The notes beneath the pieces are model-generated. The model was not told the origin of the DNA. It searched no databases and saw only the letters and a program-made list of their open reading frames with translations. From positions 2,418,001 through 2,482,000 of the forward strand of contig CAWGHD010000002.1 in the NCBI GenBank assembly GCA_963822295.1: 64,000 nucleotides of DNA, read 5' to 3'. The DNA comes from VRUE01 sp963822295 (lineage in GTDB: Bacteria; Actinomycetota; Thermoleophilia; Solirubrobacterales; 70-9). This document shows, one piece after another, positions 1 through 7,450 of the stretch. A program made the position numbers and the translations under genes. The first letter of the stretch is position 1. Each line of letters begins with the position of its first letter.

Positions 1-794
1 TCGCGCGGCGCACCAAGCGCGGCCGCGCGCTGCCCGCCGCCGCCTCCTCGAAGCTGCCCCTGACCCTGCACGAAGGGGCGGCGGCCGTCTACGTCCCCTC
101 CTGCACCAACCGGATCTTCGCCGGCAACCCGATCGAGGCCCTCGTCGAGGTCTCCAAGCGCGCGGGCCTGCCGGTATGGATCCCCGAGGAGGTGGCGGGC
201 AGCTGCTGCGGGCTTCCCTGGAGCTCGAAAGGCTTCACCGAGGCCCACGGCCACAAGGCCAACGAGATGGTCGAGAAGCTCTGGAGCTGGAGCGGGGAGG
301 GGGCGCTTCCGATCGTGATCGACGCCGCCTCCTGCACCCAGGCGCTTTCCGAGCCCGGCGACGGCGTGCTGACCGATGAGAACGGCGAGCGCCTCGCGGC
401 CCTCGAGATCGTCGACTCGGTCGCCTGGGCGCACGATCGCCTGCTGCCCTGGCTCGAGGTCCACAGCCGGGTTGAGACCGTCACCGTCCACCCGACCTGC
501 GCCACCCGCCACATGGGCCTCGGCGGCCGCCTGCGCTCGCTCGCCGGCGAGCTCGCCGATGAGGTCCACGTCGCCCCCTCGGCGACCTGCTGCGGCTTCG
601 CCGGCGACCGCGGCATCACACACCCCGAGCTGACCGCCTCGGCGACCGCCCCCCAGGCGGCGGAGCTGGCCGGGCGCGACTTCGACGCCCACCTCTCCAA
701 CAACCGCACCTGCGAGATCGGCATGACCCGCGCCACCGGCGAGGACTACGAGTCGTTCGTGATCCTGCTGGAGCGGTTGACGCGGGCGGGGTAG
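1..794 (+). CDS. FAD/Fe-S 2-hydroxyacid dehydrogenase, C-terminal part (cut by window edge)
   Basis: C-terminal piece of a large FAD-linked oxidase with an Fe-S/cysteine-rich tail, of the D-lactate or glycolate dehydrogenase type. The frame is open from base 3, so the start lies outside the window. Visible are the cysteine-rich motifs PSCTNRIF and GSCCGLPWSSKGF, then HPTCATRHMG and SATCCGFAGDRG, i.e. the two CCG-type half repeats of this family. In the family the missing N-terminal FAD domain oxidises a 2-hydroxy acid and electrons pass through the Fe-S part to the quinone pool at the membrane. The substrate cannot be read from this fragment. A second FAD oxidase lacking such a tail lies at 54340-55944. 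Confidence 0.85.
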   Translation, partial: ARRTKRGRALPAAASSKLPLTLHEGAAAVYVPSCTNRIFAGNPIEALVEVSKRAGLPVWIPEEVAGSCCGLPWSSKGFTEAHGHKANEMVEKLWSWSGEGALPIVIDAASCTQALSEPGDGVLTDENGERLAALEIVDSVAWAHDRLLPWLEVHSRVETVTVHPTCATRHMGLGGRLRSLAGELADEVHVAPSATCCGFAGDRGITHPELTASATAPQAAELAGRDFDAHLSNNRTCEIGMTRATGEDYESFVILLERLTRAG

Positions 795-805
795 CGGCGG
801 ATGCA

Positions 806-1984
806 TTACCCCCTGAGCGGAGTCCAATTCATGAGGCCTGGCAGCATCCGATTGTCAGTCAATGGGGGTGGCCAATGGACTAGGTCGCTGCGAGTTGGCA
901 TGAAGCTCAGCATCGGCGGCCGGTCGCCCTCAAGCGTCTTGCCTCGCGGTAGCGGCTCGTCAAATGCGGTTACGTAAAAACCGAGTCCCTCGAAAGCAAG
1001 TAATGCTGAATAGGTGCGCAGCGGCCACGCTCCTGCCTTCGAATTACTCGCAAGTCCCTGTCCGTTAACCATGACTGTCCCTCCATGCCAGCGGAAGAAT
1101 CCAACCCAGGTATCGGCGACGACCTTGTTTTCGTGGCGCAGGGCCGTGCGGTGTAACAGAGGCACCATGTCATGGTCTTCGGGCTGAGCCGACAGCAGCG
1201 CAATGGCCGTCTTCACCGCCCATCTCGCGAGCAAACCTTGGCTTTCGGCCCCGAGGCTCATTACGACTCCCCGTGCCATCGGCACCAGAAGTGGAATTAC
1301 TTCATCCTCGAGGTGATGAAAGTACGTGTTGCACTCTGAGCAGAAAATCCGCGCTCGATAGCTCGCGAATGAGATCGGCTGGGTTCGAGGTTTACGTCCG
1401 ATTTGGATCGAGCCATCCATCTCGATTATCTCCTTGATCCCGAGCCGCTTCGATATCCAGGCAGGTATCACGTGCTCCATGCTGTCCGCTCGTGCTCCGC
1501 AAAAGATGCAGAGCTTCTCGGGCTTGCTCGGTGGAATGAAGACAGTCCATCGTCCGTCGCCTGAGTTGTCCCGATGGAGGTGGGTGCCGCACTCGGGACA
1601 GTCTCGATGGTTTGAGTCCACATGCTCTCGTGGCGGGGGGAGGTCAAACCACACGTTTGCCTCACAGGCCGGGCAGGTGAATCCTTCTCGTTGGCCTGTT
1701 AGCAATAGGTCTGGCTTGATAGCCATGGAGAGATACATCTGACGAACCCCACGCTCGCATTCGCCCTCCGGGTCTTCGTGGTGCGGAAGGCGTGCCTCGA
1801 CGTCCGGGTCTTCGTGTTCATAGACAAAGACCCAGTGGCGCGGCAGCGGTCCGCTGCGAAGCTCGGGGAGGCCGCTTAGGTCAATTTCTCGGGCGCTGAC
1901 GATTCGAATTTCTGAGGTTTCATCAAGAAGCTGGTCCCTTGCTTCCTCAAGGGACTCTCCCGTAATCCAGATTCCCCGATACAT
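806..1984 (-). CDS. Hypothetical protein with zinc ribbon and HNH-like domain
   Basis: 392 residues, not matched to a named family. Two zinc-binding regions are visible: CPAC (104-107) paired with CPEC (129-132), and CIFC (159-162) followed by SMEHVIPAW and a distant IFCSECN (213-219). The second layout, CxxC then EH(V/I)IP then CxxCN, is the pattern of HNH-type nuclease folds, so a nucleic-acid role is possible; the catalytic set is not certain. The remainder (residues 230-392) shows no recognised motif. Base composition is visibly lower in GC than the neighbours and codon use is less biased, which suggests acquisition. It lies downstream of the two small motif-sharing genes at 2047-2717, on the same strand, 62 bp away. 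Confidence 0.7.
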   Translation of the reverse strand: MYRGIWITGESLEEARDQLLDETSEIRIVSAREIDLSGLPELRSGPLPRHWVFVYEHEDPDVEARLPHHEDPEGECERGVRQMYLSMAIKPDLLLTGQREGFTCPACEANVWFDLPPPREHVDSNHRDCPECGTHLHRDNSGDGRWTVFIPPSKPEKLCIFCGARADSMEHVIPAWISKRLGIKEIIEMDGSIQIGRKPRTQPISFASYRARIFCSECNTYFHHLEDEVIPLLVPMARGVVMSLGAESQGLLARWAVKTAIALLSAQPEDHDMVPLLHRTALRHENKVVADTWVGFFRWHGGTVMVNGQGLASNSKAGAWPLRTYSALLAFEGLGFYVTAFDEPLPRGKTLEGDRPPMLSFMPTRSDLVHWPPPLTDNRMLPGLMNWTPLRG

Positions 1985-2046
1985 CGACTTAGCGAAACGG
2001 GTCGAGGAACAATGATGGCTTTTCGGCTCCTACGACCGGAGTTGGT

Positions 2047-2466
2047 TCATGCGGGCGGAGGGCCCTCCTGAACCTGCACGTTAAGGCGAGCCTCCAGACC
2101 AAGATTCGACACAGGCTCCTCGGTCACAACCTCAGCAACGTAGTCGCTGAGGAGCGGAGCGTTGATGACTTTCCCCTGGCCGCCGTCGAACGTGATGCCA
2201 CCAATAGACATCATGCCCGACCCCTGAAGCCTCACATCGAAGCTCTTGACGGTCGTCTTGTTGATGAGGACGGCGAGGTTCTGGGCCGCGTACGGCTGGT
2301 CGAGGTGAATCCCCACCCGAGTTACATAGCCGTTCTCTCCCTTCTCGTTTGTGGCCAGTTCTTGCGCTGACACCGAAGGCTGGGGAGCGGAGATATGTAC
2401 GAGTCCCTTGTTGATTCCTACGCTCTGTTGCCCAAAGTTGATGTTGGTATCGCCGGAATCGCTCAT
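2047..2466 (-). CDS. Small soluble protein with N-terminal GDTNxNxG motif
   Basis: 139 residues. I chose the ATG at 2466 because it overlaps the stop of the upstream gene as ATGA and has a GGAGGTT ribosome site just before it; a longer frame upstream is a shadow of that gene. Residues 4-24 (GDTNINFGQQSVGINKG core) repeat the C-terminal motif of the 84-residue membrane protein encoded immediately upstream. The rest is predicted beta-rich with regular alternation (for example SFDVRLQGSGMMSIGG) and ends in a Pro-rich tail. No known family recognised. The shared motif between adjacent, translationally coupled genes suggests that the two products interact or co-assemble; see findings. Confidence 0.7.
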   Translation of the reverse strand: MSDSGDTNINFGQQSVGINKGLVHISAPQPSVSAQELATNEKGENGYVTRVGIHLDQPYAAQNLAVLINKTTVKSFDVRLQGSGMMSIGGITFDGGQGKVINAPLLSDYVAEVVTEEPVSNLGLEARLNVQVQEGPPPA

Positions 2467-2717
2467 TTGGAACCTCCTTTGTAGAAGGGGCCCTTGTTGA
2501 TCCCCACGTCTTGGTGGCCATAGTTGGCATTCGTGTCGCCGGTGTTGGGCGGTTCGCTGGGCGGGGGGCGCGTCAAAGACCAAAGCCAGTAGACGCCCAA
2601 CACGGCAGCTAGAAGCGCGACGACAATCCACGCCCAGTCAGGGGCATCGAAATGCTCCATTACGGCTGCTGCCAGCCCGGCGCTCAAGCTGCCTGCCCCT
2701 GACCCTTTTCTATGCAT
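2463..2717 (-). CDS. Small membrane protein with C-terminal GDTNxNxG motif
   Basis: 84 residues. One transmembrane helix (about 28-47, WIVVALLAAVLGVYWLW) is followed by a Pro-rich linker (RPPPSEPP) and then the motif GDTNANYGHQDVGINKG near the C-terminus. The same motif opens the next gene, with which it shares an ATGA overlap. A TAGGGT box at 2725-2730 lies 7 nt before the ATG, in keeping with a leaderless mRNA. Function unknown. The order helix, flexible linker, then Asn/Gly-rich repeat resembles small membrane effectors that receive a signal through amyloid-like motifs, but this is only an analogy. GC is lower than in the flanking genes. Confidence 0.65.
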   Translation of the reverse strand: MHRKGSGAGSLSAGLAAAVMEHFDAPDWAWIVVALLAAVLGVYWLWSLTRPPPSEPPNTGDTNANYGHQDVGINKGPFYKGGSK

Positions 2718-2724
2718 TCCGCCG

Positions 2725-2730
2725 ACCCTA
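2725..2730 (-). promoter_or_regulatory. Putative -10 box of the small motif-gene pair
   Basis: TAGGGT on the minus strand, 7 nt before the ATG at 2717, same spacing as the other leaderless starts in this window. The stretch 2731-2849 before the next gene shows nothing else I can name. Confidence 0.35.
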
Positions 2731-2849
2731 CCTCACACCCTGCGTCATGGAGATAGACCCCGCAGTTGTCTGGGGTAGCCGGCCTAATGTGAAGGCGACC
2801 AGGTGGATCCATCCTCATCCCAGTTGATTCACTGTGGACGTGGTCGCGA

Positions 2850-3374
2850 TCAGTTGTACCGCGCTCTAAGCCGCACAACCAACCCCCACACCACATAGCC
2901 AATCGCGATTGCGATCAGCACGAACTTGATGCTTGCGCAGATGGTTGCCAGGGGAGGGGAGATGGAGCCGCCGCGGCCGCCGAGGATGAGGAGGAGGTTG
3001 GCGTTCTCGATCGCGTCGAAGATCGCCGCCCACACCGCACACCAGGGTGCCCAGCGGCCCACTGAGGCGAGCGCCTGCTTTCCGCGCTCCCGGGCGAAGT
3101 CACGGGTTGCGAGACCGGCGAGGAGGAAGAAAGCTCCGTAGACGAGCATGAAGCCGTAGTCGATCCAGAGCGAGAGGCGGATGTCGTCCTGGCCGTCCTC
3201 GCCCCATTCGGCCAGCATCTCGGTCGCCCGGTCCTCGCTGCCGACGAACTCGTATTCGATGACTCCCGGGGTGCCCTCGGGCAGGTTCTGCTCGATCGCC
3301 CCGAACCCGACGTAGAAGGCGGCCATCAGGATTCCAAGCAGGATCAGCCATTGCTTGCGGCTCAGGGCGGTCAT
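2850..3374 (-). CDS. Small integral membrane protein, hypothetical
   Basis: 174 residues with about four hydrophobic segments: an N-terminal helix (QWLILLGILMAAFYVGFGAI), one around the middle (YGFMLVYGAFFLLAGLAT), one near WAPWCAVWAAIFDAIENAN, and a C-terminal one (FVLIAIAIGYVVWGLVVRL). The ATG at 3374 overlaps the stop of the upstream double SDR gene as ATGA, so the two are translated together. I do not recognise the family. The acidic/polar loop between helices 1 and 2 is probably outside or in the cytosol facing a partner. Context (fused SDR upstream) gives no clear role. Confidence 0.75.
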   Translation of the reverse strand: MTALSRKQWLILLGILMAAFYVGFGAIEQNLPEGTPGVIEYEFVGSEDRATEMLAEWGEDGQDDIRLSLWIDYGFMLVYGAFFLLAGLATRDFARERGKQALASVGRWAPWCAVWAAIFDAIENANLLLILGGRGGSISPPLATICASIKFVLIAIAIGYVVWGLVVRLRARYN

Positions 3375-5101
3375 CGTGCCGCCGGCTGGTGTTTCGCATT
3401 GCTCGCCGCCTCGGCTTCGCGGATGACCTTGGCGAAGGCCGGGTCGCGCTCGCTGCGGCGGTCGAAGACCGGGTTGATCAGCCCCCGCAGGGCCGAGATG
3501 TAGCGCCAGACCCGCGGCGCGAAGACCCGCGGCGCCCGCTGCTCGACGCTGCGTACGAGCGCCGCGCCCGCCTCCTCGGCGCTGATCCGTCTCAGCAGGA
3601 CGCCGGGCATCACCTCGCGTAGCCACTTGCCCGTTTCCTGGTCGTCGAGTGAGCCGCGCACGAGCGCGGTTTCGACCCAGCCGAAGTAGGCGACCCCGGC
3701 GCTCGCGCCGAACGGCGCCAGCTCGACCTGCAGCGCCCGGGCCAGCTGCTCGACCGCGGCCTTCGAGACCGCGTAGGGGCTGCCGAGGAAGCCGTTCATG
3801 TGGCTGAGGATCGAGCCGTTGAGGACGATGTGGCCGCCGCGCTCGTAGACCTGCGGAAGCGCCGCGCGGACGGTGTTCCAGGTGCCCATCAGGTTCACGT
3901 CGACGACCCTTTCCCACTCCTCGGGCGGCATCGCCCGGGTGGTCGTCACCGTCGGCGGCCCGATCCCGGCGTTGGCGACGGCGACGTCGAGGCCGCCGAA
4001 ACGCTCGACGGTCTCGGCGACCGCGGCCAGCATCGCTCCCGCGTCGGTGACGTCGGCGGCGATCCCGAAGGCGCGCTCGCCGATCCGCTCGGCCGCCTCG
4101 CGCGCCTCCGTGGGGTCGAGGTCGAGGACCGCGACCGACGCCCCGCGCAGGTGGAGCTGACGAGCCGCCTCGAATCCGATCCCACGCGCCGCGCCGGTCA
4201 CCAGCGCCACCTTGCCGTTGAGGTCGTACGGAACGGTCGCCTCCGCCGCCGGCCCTGTCTCGCCCGCCTTTTCCTCCTCGGAGAGGCGGATCATCCGCGC
4301 GAATTTGGGGTCGCTCTCGGCACGCTTCTCGAGCAGGGGGTTGACGAGGCCGCGCAGGGCCGAGACCCCGCGCCACCAGCGGGGTGCGAAGACGCGGGGA
4401 GCCCGCTTCTCCATTCCGTCCACGAGCGCAGCACCGGCGACGTCGGGAGTCAGCCGGCGCAAGAGGAAGTCGGGAAGCGTTTCCTTCAGCCGCTCGCCGC
4501 CGGGCTGGCGGTCGAGGCCCTCGCGGACCATCTCGGTGTCGATCCAGCCGAAGTAGGCGACGGTCGCGCTCGCCCCGAACGGCGCCAGCTCGGTGCGCAG
4601 GGCCCGGCCCAGCGCCTCGACCCCGGCCTTCGCTGTCGCGTAGGGGCTGAGCATCGCCCCGTTCATGAACGCCGCCAGCGAGGCGATCAGCACCAGCTGG
4701 CCCCGGCGCTCGCAGATCTGCGGCAGCGCCGCCCGCACCGTCTGCCAGACGCCCATCAGGTCGACCTCGACGACCCGCTCCCATTCCTCCGGCGGCATCG
4801 TCCGCGCCGTCGCCCCTTCGGGCGCGATCCCGGCGTTGGCGACGGCGATGTCGAGGCCGCCGAAACGCTCCACGGTCTCGGCGACCGCCGCCAGCATCGC
4901 GCCGGAGTCGGTGACGTCGGCGCCGATCCCGAAGGCGCGCTCGCCGATCCGCTCAGCCGCCTCACGCGCCCGCTCGGCGCTGAGGTCGAGTACCACCACC
5001 GAGGCGCCGCGCCCATGTAGCTGCCGCGCCGTCTCGAACCCGATGCCACGGGCGGCACCGGTCACCAAGGCGACCTTGCCGTTGAGGTCGTAGGTGGACA
5101 T
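3371..5101 (-). CDS. Tandem SDR protein: two classical short-chain dehydrogenase domains fused
   Basis: 576 residues made of two complete classical SDR units of about 285 residues. Each has the Rossmann signature GKVALVTGAARGIG, a VANAG strand, a catalytic Ser exactly 13 residues before the Tyr, and YxxxK: YATAK in unit 1, YAVSK in unit 2. Each unit also carries an unusual C-terminal extension with RAPRVFAPR.W and SALRGL.NP. The halves are clearly a duplication; the single-domain paralogue at 6509-7378 has the same extension. SDRs of this class oxidise or reduce alcohols/ketones with NAD(P)(H) and usually form dimers or tetramers, so the fusion may fix a dimer in one chain. Substrate unknown. 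Confidence 0.9.
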   Translation of the reverse strand: MSTYDLNGKVALVTGAARGIGFETARQLHGRGASVVVLDLSAERAREAAERIGERAFGIGADVTDSGAMLAAVAETVERFGGLDIAVANAGIAPEGATARTMPPEEWERVVEVDLMGVWQTVRAALPQICERRGQLVLIASLAAFMNGAMLSPYATAKAGVEALGRALRTELAPFGASATVAYFGWIDTEMVREGLDRQPGGERLKETLPDFLLRRLTPDVAGAALVDGMEKRAPRVFAPRWWRGVSALRGLVNPLLEKRAESDPKFARMIRLSEEEKAGETGPAAEATVPYDLNGKVALVTGAARGIGFEAARQLHLRGASVAVLDLDPTEAREAAERIGERAFGIAADVTDAGAMLAAVAETVERFGGLDVAVANAGIGPPTVTTTRAMPPEEWERVVDVNLMGTWNTVRAALPQVYERGGHIVLNGSILSHMNGFLGSPYAVSKAAVEQLARALQVELAPFGASAGVAYFGWVETALVRGSLDDQETGKWLREVMPGVLLRRISAEEAGAALVRSVEQRAPRVFAPRVWRYISALRGLINPVFDRRSERDPAFAKVIREAEAASNAKHQPAAR

Positions 5102-5105
5102 CTAC

Positions 5106-5117
5106 GCCGCAGCGTAT
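5106..5117 (-). promoter_or_regulatory. Putative -10 region of the tandem SDR gene
   Basis: Contains TACGCT on the minus strand, 9 nt before the ATG at 5101. The 12 bp gccgcagcgtat here recur exactly at 7382-7393 before the SDR paralogue, so both genes probably keep a duplicated promoter. Confidence 0.4.
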
Positions 5118-5139
5118 TTCAGGCAATCGTCGCCAGGTG

Positions 5140-5173
5140 ATGTAGCTGCTACGCTAGGCCAATGACGCTACAT
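5140..5173 (+). promoter_or_regulatory. Promoter/operator of the Phd-PIN operon
   Basis: Holds a palindrome gtagctgctac (5142-5152) and an outer repeat pair atgtagc (5140-5146) / gctacat (5167-5173), the last running into the antitoxin coding start. TACGCT at 5150-5155 would be the -10 box, 6 nt before the ATG. Antitoxins of this type usually repress their own operon by binding such repeats, so this is a likely autoregulatory operator. Confidence 0.45.
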
Positions 5174-5440
5174 ACGCAAGAGAGCGAGGTGGGTGTCCGC
5201 GAGCTGCACGACAAACTCAGCGAGCACCTCGGGCGGGTTGAGGATGGCGAGACGATCGTCGTCACCCGGCGTGGAAAGCCGATTGCGCGTCTGATCGGCG
5301 TCAACGAGGGCGAGGAGCCCCTGGCCGACCTCGTGCGGCGCGGGCTCGTCCGCATGCCGACCAGACCGCGCACACCACACACGGCCCGCATCAAGGCCTC
5401 GGGCTCGGTCTCTGACCTGGTCCGGGAGCAGCGACGCTGA
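5162..5440 (+). CDS. Phd/YefM-family antitoxin
   Basis: 92 residues. The N-terminus fits the Phd/YefM DNA-binding fold: VGVRELHDKLSEHLGRV followed by GETIVVTRRGKPIARLI, the classic RGKPVARL segment. The C-terminal third (after about residue 55) is basic/proline-rich and would be the disordered part that wraps the toxin. It blocks the PIN nuclease encoded next and represses the shared promoter. The ATG lies 6 nt after a TACGCT box, consistent with a leaderless message. Its TGA stop overlaps the likely CTG start of the toxin, so the pair is translationally coupled. Confidence 0.9.
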   Translation: MTLHTQESEVGVRELHDKLSEHLGRVEDGETIVVTRRGKPIARLIGVNEGEEPLADLVRRGLVRMPTRPRTPHTARIKASGSVSDLVREQRR

Positions 5441-5853
5441 TCCTCTACTTCGATACGTCGGCGATGGTCAAGCTGGTGATGGTCGAGGAGGGCTCAGACC
5501 TCGCCGCGGAGCTCTGGAACGGCGGAGCCTCGCTCGCCTCGAGTGTGCTCGTCTTCGCCGAGGCTCGAGCGGCACTCGCGGCCGCTCGCCGCGCAAGCAG
5601 GCTCACCGCCTCCCAGCATTCACATGCGCTTGCCGATTTCGATGCGCGAGTGATCGAGCTGACCTTGATCGAGGTTGACGAGGGCCTCGCGCGCCACGCC
5701 GGCGAGCAGGCGGAGGCACACGGGCTTCGGGGATACGACTCGGTTCACCTGACCACCGCGCTCGAGTTAAGTGACGAAGTGACGATGGTCACCTGGGACG
5801 AAGATCTTCGGCGAGCCGCGGAGGGCCTCGGCCTGGCGGTCAACGCCGTCTAG
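5437..5853 (+). CDS. PIN-domain toxin ribonuclease (VapC-like), probable CTG start
   Basis: PIN-domain RNase, toxin partner of the Phd/YefM antitoxin; family members cleave tRNA or other RNA using a cluster of acidic residues and Mg. The first catalytic Asp sits in LILYFDTSAMVKL, which lies upstream of the first ATG (5464). In that frame a stop occurs at 5413, and no ATG, GTG or TTG precedes the Asp. CTG at 5437 overlaps the antitoxin TGA and follows a GGGAG ribosome site (5424-5428) by 8 nt, so I start there (138 aa). Later acidic residues: EARAAL, YDSVHLTTAL and the C-terminal TWDEDLRRAA. Starting at 5464 would remove the active-site Asp. Confidence 0.85.
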   Translation: MILYFDTSAMVKLVMVEEGSDLAAELWNGGASLASSVLVFAEARAALAAARRASRLTASQHSHALADFDARVIELTLIEVDEGLARHAGEQAEAHGLRGYDSVHLTTALELSDEVTMVTWDEDLRRAAEGLGLAVNAV

Positions 5854-5855
5854 CC

Positions 5856-6512
5856 ATGGGGGACGAGCTGATCGAAAGAGTCAGGCCCCACGCGCTCGCC
5901 TACTGCGCGGCGTGCGCCGCCGGCCTGGTCGTGATCGGCCTCCTCTTCTACTGGGTCCCGTTTCTCGAGCGGCTCGACAAGGACGTCCTCGTCGCGATCA
6001 ACAGCCCGTCGGGGTGGGTCCATGACGTCGCCTACGCGATCGAGCGGCCGATGGAGCCGATCGGCTGGGCCCTGGCGGCGACCGCCGCCTTCCTGATCGC
6101 CTCCTACCGTGGTCTCCACAAGCGCGCGCTCCTCGCCGTCGCCCTGATCGTGGGGACGGCCGTCCTTGACCTCGTGCTCAAGGAGATCTTCGAGCACCGC
6201 CGCGAGCCGCCCGTGCCGATCGCGGAATTCGAGTGGTTCCCGACGCCGTCGGCCTACCCGAGCGGCCACGCGGCCGGGTCGCTCGCCATCGCCCTCGCCT
6301 TCGTCTTCGTCGTGCCGCGCTCCTGGCAACGGGCGACCGCCGCGATCGGGATCGCGTTCACGCTCCTCGTCAGCCTCGGCCTCGTCGTCCTCAACTGGCA
6401 CTACCCGGGCGACATCCCCGGCGGCTGGCTGCTGGCGCTCGGCTGGTGCTTCGGACTGCTGGCCGTCGAAGCGGACCTGGACCCGCCTCAAACGATCGGG
6501 GCCGACCCCTAG
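5856..6512 (+). CDS. PAP2-family membrane phosphatase
   Basis: 218 residues, about six transmembrane helices. It has the acid-phosphatase triple motif: KEIFEHRREPP (motif 1), YPSGHA (motif 2) and NWHYPGDIPGG (motif 3), with the two catalytic His and the Asp present. Such enzymes remove phosphate from lipid phosphates (phosphatidic acid, undecaprenyl pyrophosphate or similar) on the outer face of the membrane. It follows the PIN toxin by 2 nt but is unlikely to be functionally linked. Its stop overlaps the stop of the convergent SDR gene through the shared tetramer CTAG (6509-6512). Confidence 0.9.
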   Translation: MGDELIERVRPHALAYCAACAAGLVVIGLLFYWVPFLERLDKDVLVAINSPSGWVHDVAYAIERPMEPIGWALAATAAFLIASYRGLHKRALLAVALIVGTAVLDLVLKEIFEHRREPPVPIAEFEWFPTPSAYPSGHAAGSLAIALAFVFVVPRSWQRATAAIGIAFTLLVSLGLVVLNWHYPGDIPGGWLLALGWCFGLLAVEADLDPPQTIGADP

Positions 6513-7378
6513 CTGCGGGCCGACTCGACGACGGGGGAGTCGACCGTCTTGGCGTCGAGGTCGCGCAGGAAGCCGGCCATTTTCTCGTCGCGCTCCATGC
6601 GGCGGTCCAGCCAGGGCATGATCAGGCCGCGGAAGCGCGAGACCCAGCGCCACCACTTGGGGACGAAGACGCGGGCGGCCCGTTCCTCGATCCCGTCGAC
6701 GAGGCCCTTCGCGGCCTCGGCGGGGGTGATCCGCTTCAAGAGCCAGTCGGGGGAGAACTCCGTCAGCTTGCCGGCGTCCTCCTGTTCCATCCCGTCCTGG
6801 ACCAGTTTCGTGTCGACCCAGCCGAAGTAGCCGACGGTCGCGCTCGCGCCCTGCGGCATCAGCTCGGTCCGCAGGGTGCGGCCCATCGACTCGACCCCGG
6901 ACTTGGCGACCGCGTAGGGGCTGTTGACCATGCCGTTCATGAAGGCGTAGACGGAGGAGATCAGGACCAGCTGGCCGCGCCTCTCGACGATCTGCGGCAG
7001 CGCCGCGCGGCAGGTCCGCCAGACGCCGAGCAGGTCCACCTCGAAGACGCGCTCCCATTCCTCGGTGGAGATCGCGCGGGTCGTCGCCATCTTCGACTGG
7101 GCGATGCCCGCGTTGGCGACGGCGACGTCGAGCCCGCCGAAGCGCTCGACCGTCTCCGCAACCGCGGCCATCATCGCGCCGTGGTCGGTGACGTCGGCGC
7201 CGATCCCGATCGTCCGCTCGCCGATCCGCTCGGCGGCGTCCTTCGCCTCCCCGGCGTCGAGGTCGAGCACCGCAACCGAGGCGCCGCGCTGGTGCATCTG
7301 GCGGGCCGTCTCGTAGCCGATCCCGCGGGCGGCGCCGGTGACCAGCGCGACCTTTCCGTTGAGGCTGTAGGCGGACAT
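6509..7378 (-). CDS. Classical short-chain dehydrogenase (paralogue of the tandem SDR)
   Basis: 289 residues. Rossmann signature GKVALVTGAARGIG, DVTDHGAM, VANAG, catalytic Ser in ISSVYAF and YAVAK. The C-terminal extension ARVFVPKWW.. then RFRGLIMPWLDRRM matches both halves of the double SDR at 3371-5101, as does most of the sequence, so the three units arose by duplication. I start at the ATG at 7378, which lies 8 nt after TACGCT (7387-7392) in a 12-bp upstream block identical to that of the double gene. NAD(P)-dependent alcohol/ketone redox chemistry is expected; the substrate is unknown. Confidence 0.9.
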   Translation of the reverse strand: MSAYSLNGKVALVTGAARGIGYETARQMHQRGASVAVLDLDAGEAKDAAERIGERTIGIGADVTDHGAMMAAVAETVERFGGLDVAVANAGIAQSKMATTRAISTEEWERVFEVDLLGVWRTCRAALPQIVERRGQLVLISSVYAFMNGMVNSPYAVAKSGVESMGRTLRTELMPQGASATVGYFGWVDTKLVQDGMEQEDAGKLTEFSPDWLLKRITPAEAAKGLVDGIEERAARVFVPKWWRWVSRFRGLIMPWLDRRMERDEKMAGFLRDLDAKTVDSPVVESARS

Positions 7379-7381
7379 CGG

Positions 7382-7393
7382 GCCGCAGCGTAT
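7382..7393 (-). promoter_or_regulatory. Putative -10 region of the SDR paralogue
   Basis: Minus-strand TACGCT (7387-7392) 8 nt before the ATG, inside 12 bp that are identical to 5106-5117. Confidence 0.4.
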
Positions 7394-7435
7394 ATCCCGC
7401 GGCGGGCTCGGGCAGGCACCTCCGCGCCCGCCACC

Positions 7436-7441
7436 TAGAAT
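7436..7441 (+). promoter_or_regulatory. Putative -10 box of ileS
   Basis: TAGAAT (5 of 6 to TATAAT), 9 nt before the ATG at 7451; no ribosome site in between, consistent with a leaderless or nearly leaderless mRNA. Confidence 0.45.
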
Positions 7442-7450
7442 CGCCTGCTC

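Noticed and set aside
2684..2902. Small minus-strand frame between the motif genes and the membrane protein
   Set aside because: No start signal, composition or motif of a real protein; overlaps the 84-aa gene.
3800..5020. Plus-strand frame across the tandem SDR gene
   Set aside because: Low-complexity Arg/Asp/Gly sequence, mirror of the real gene.
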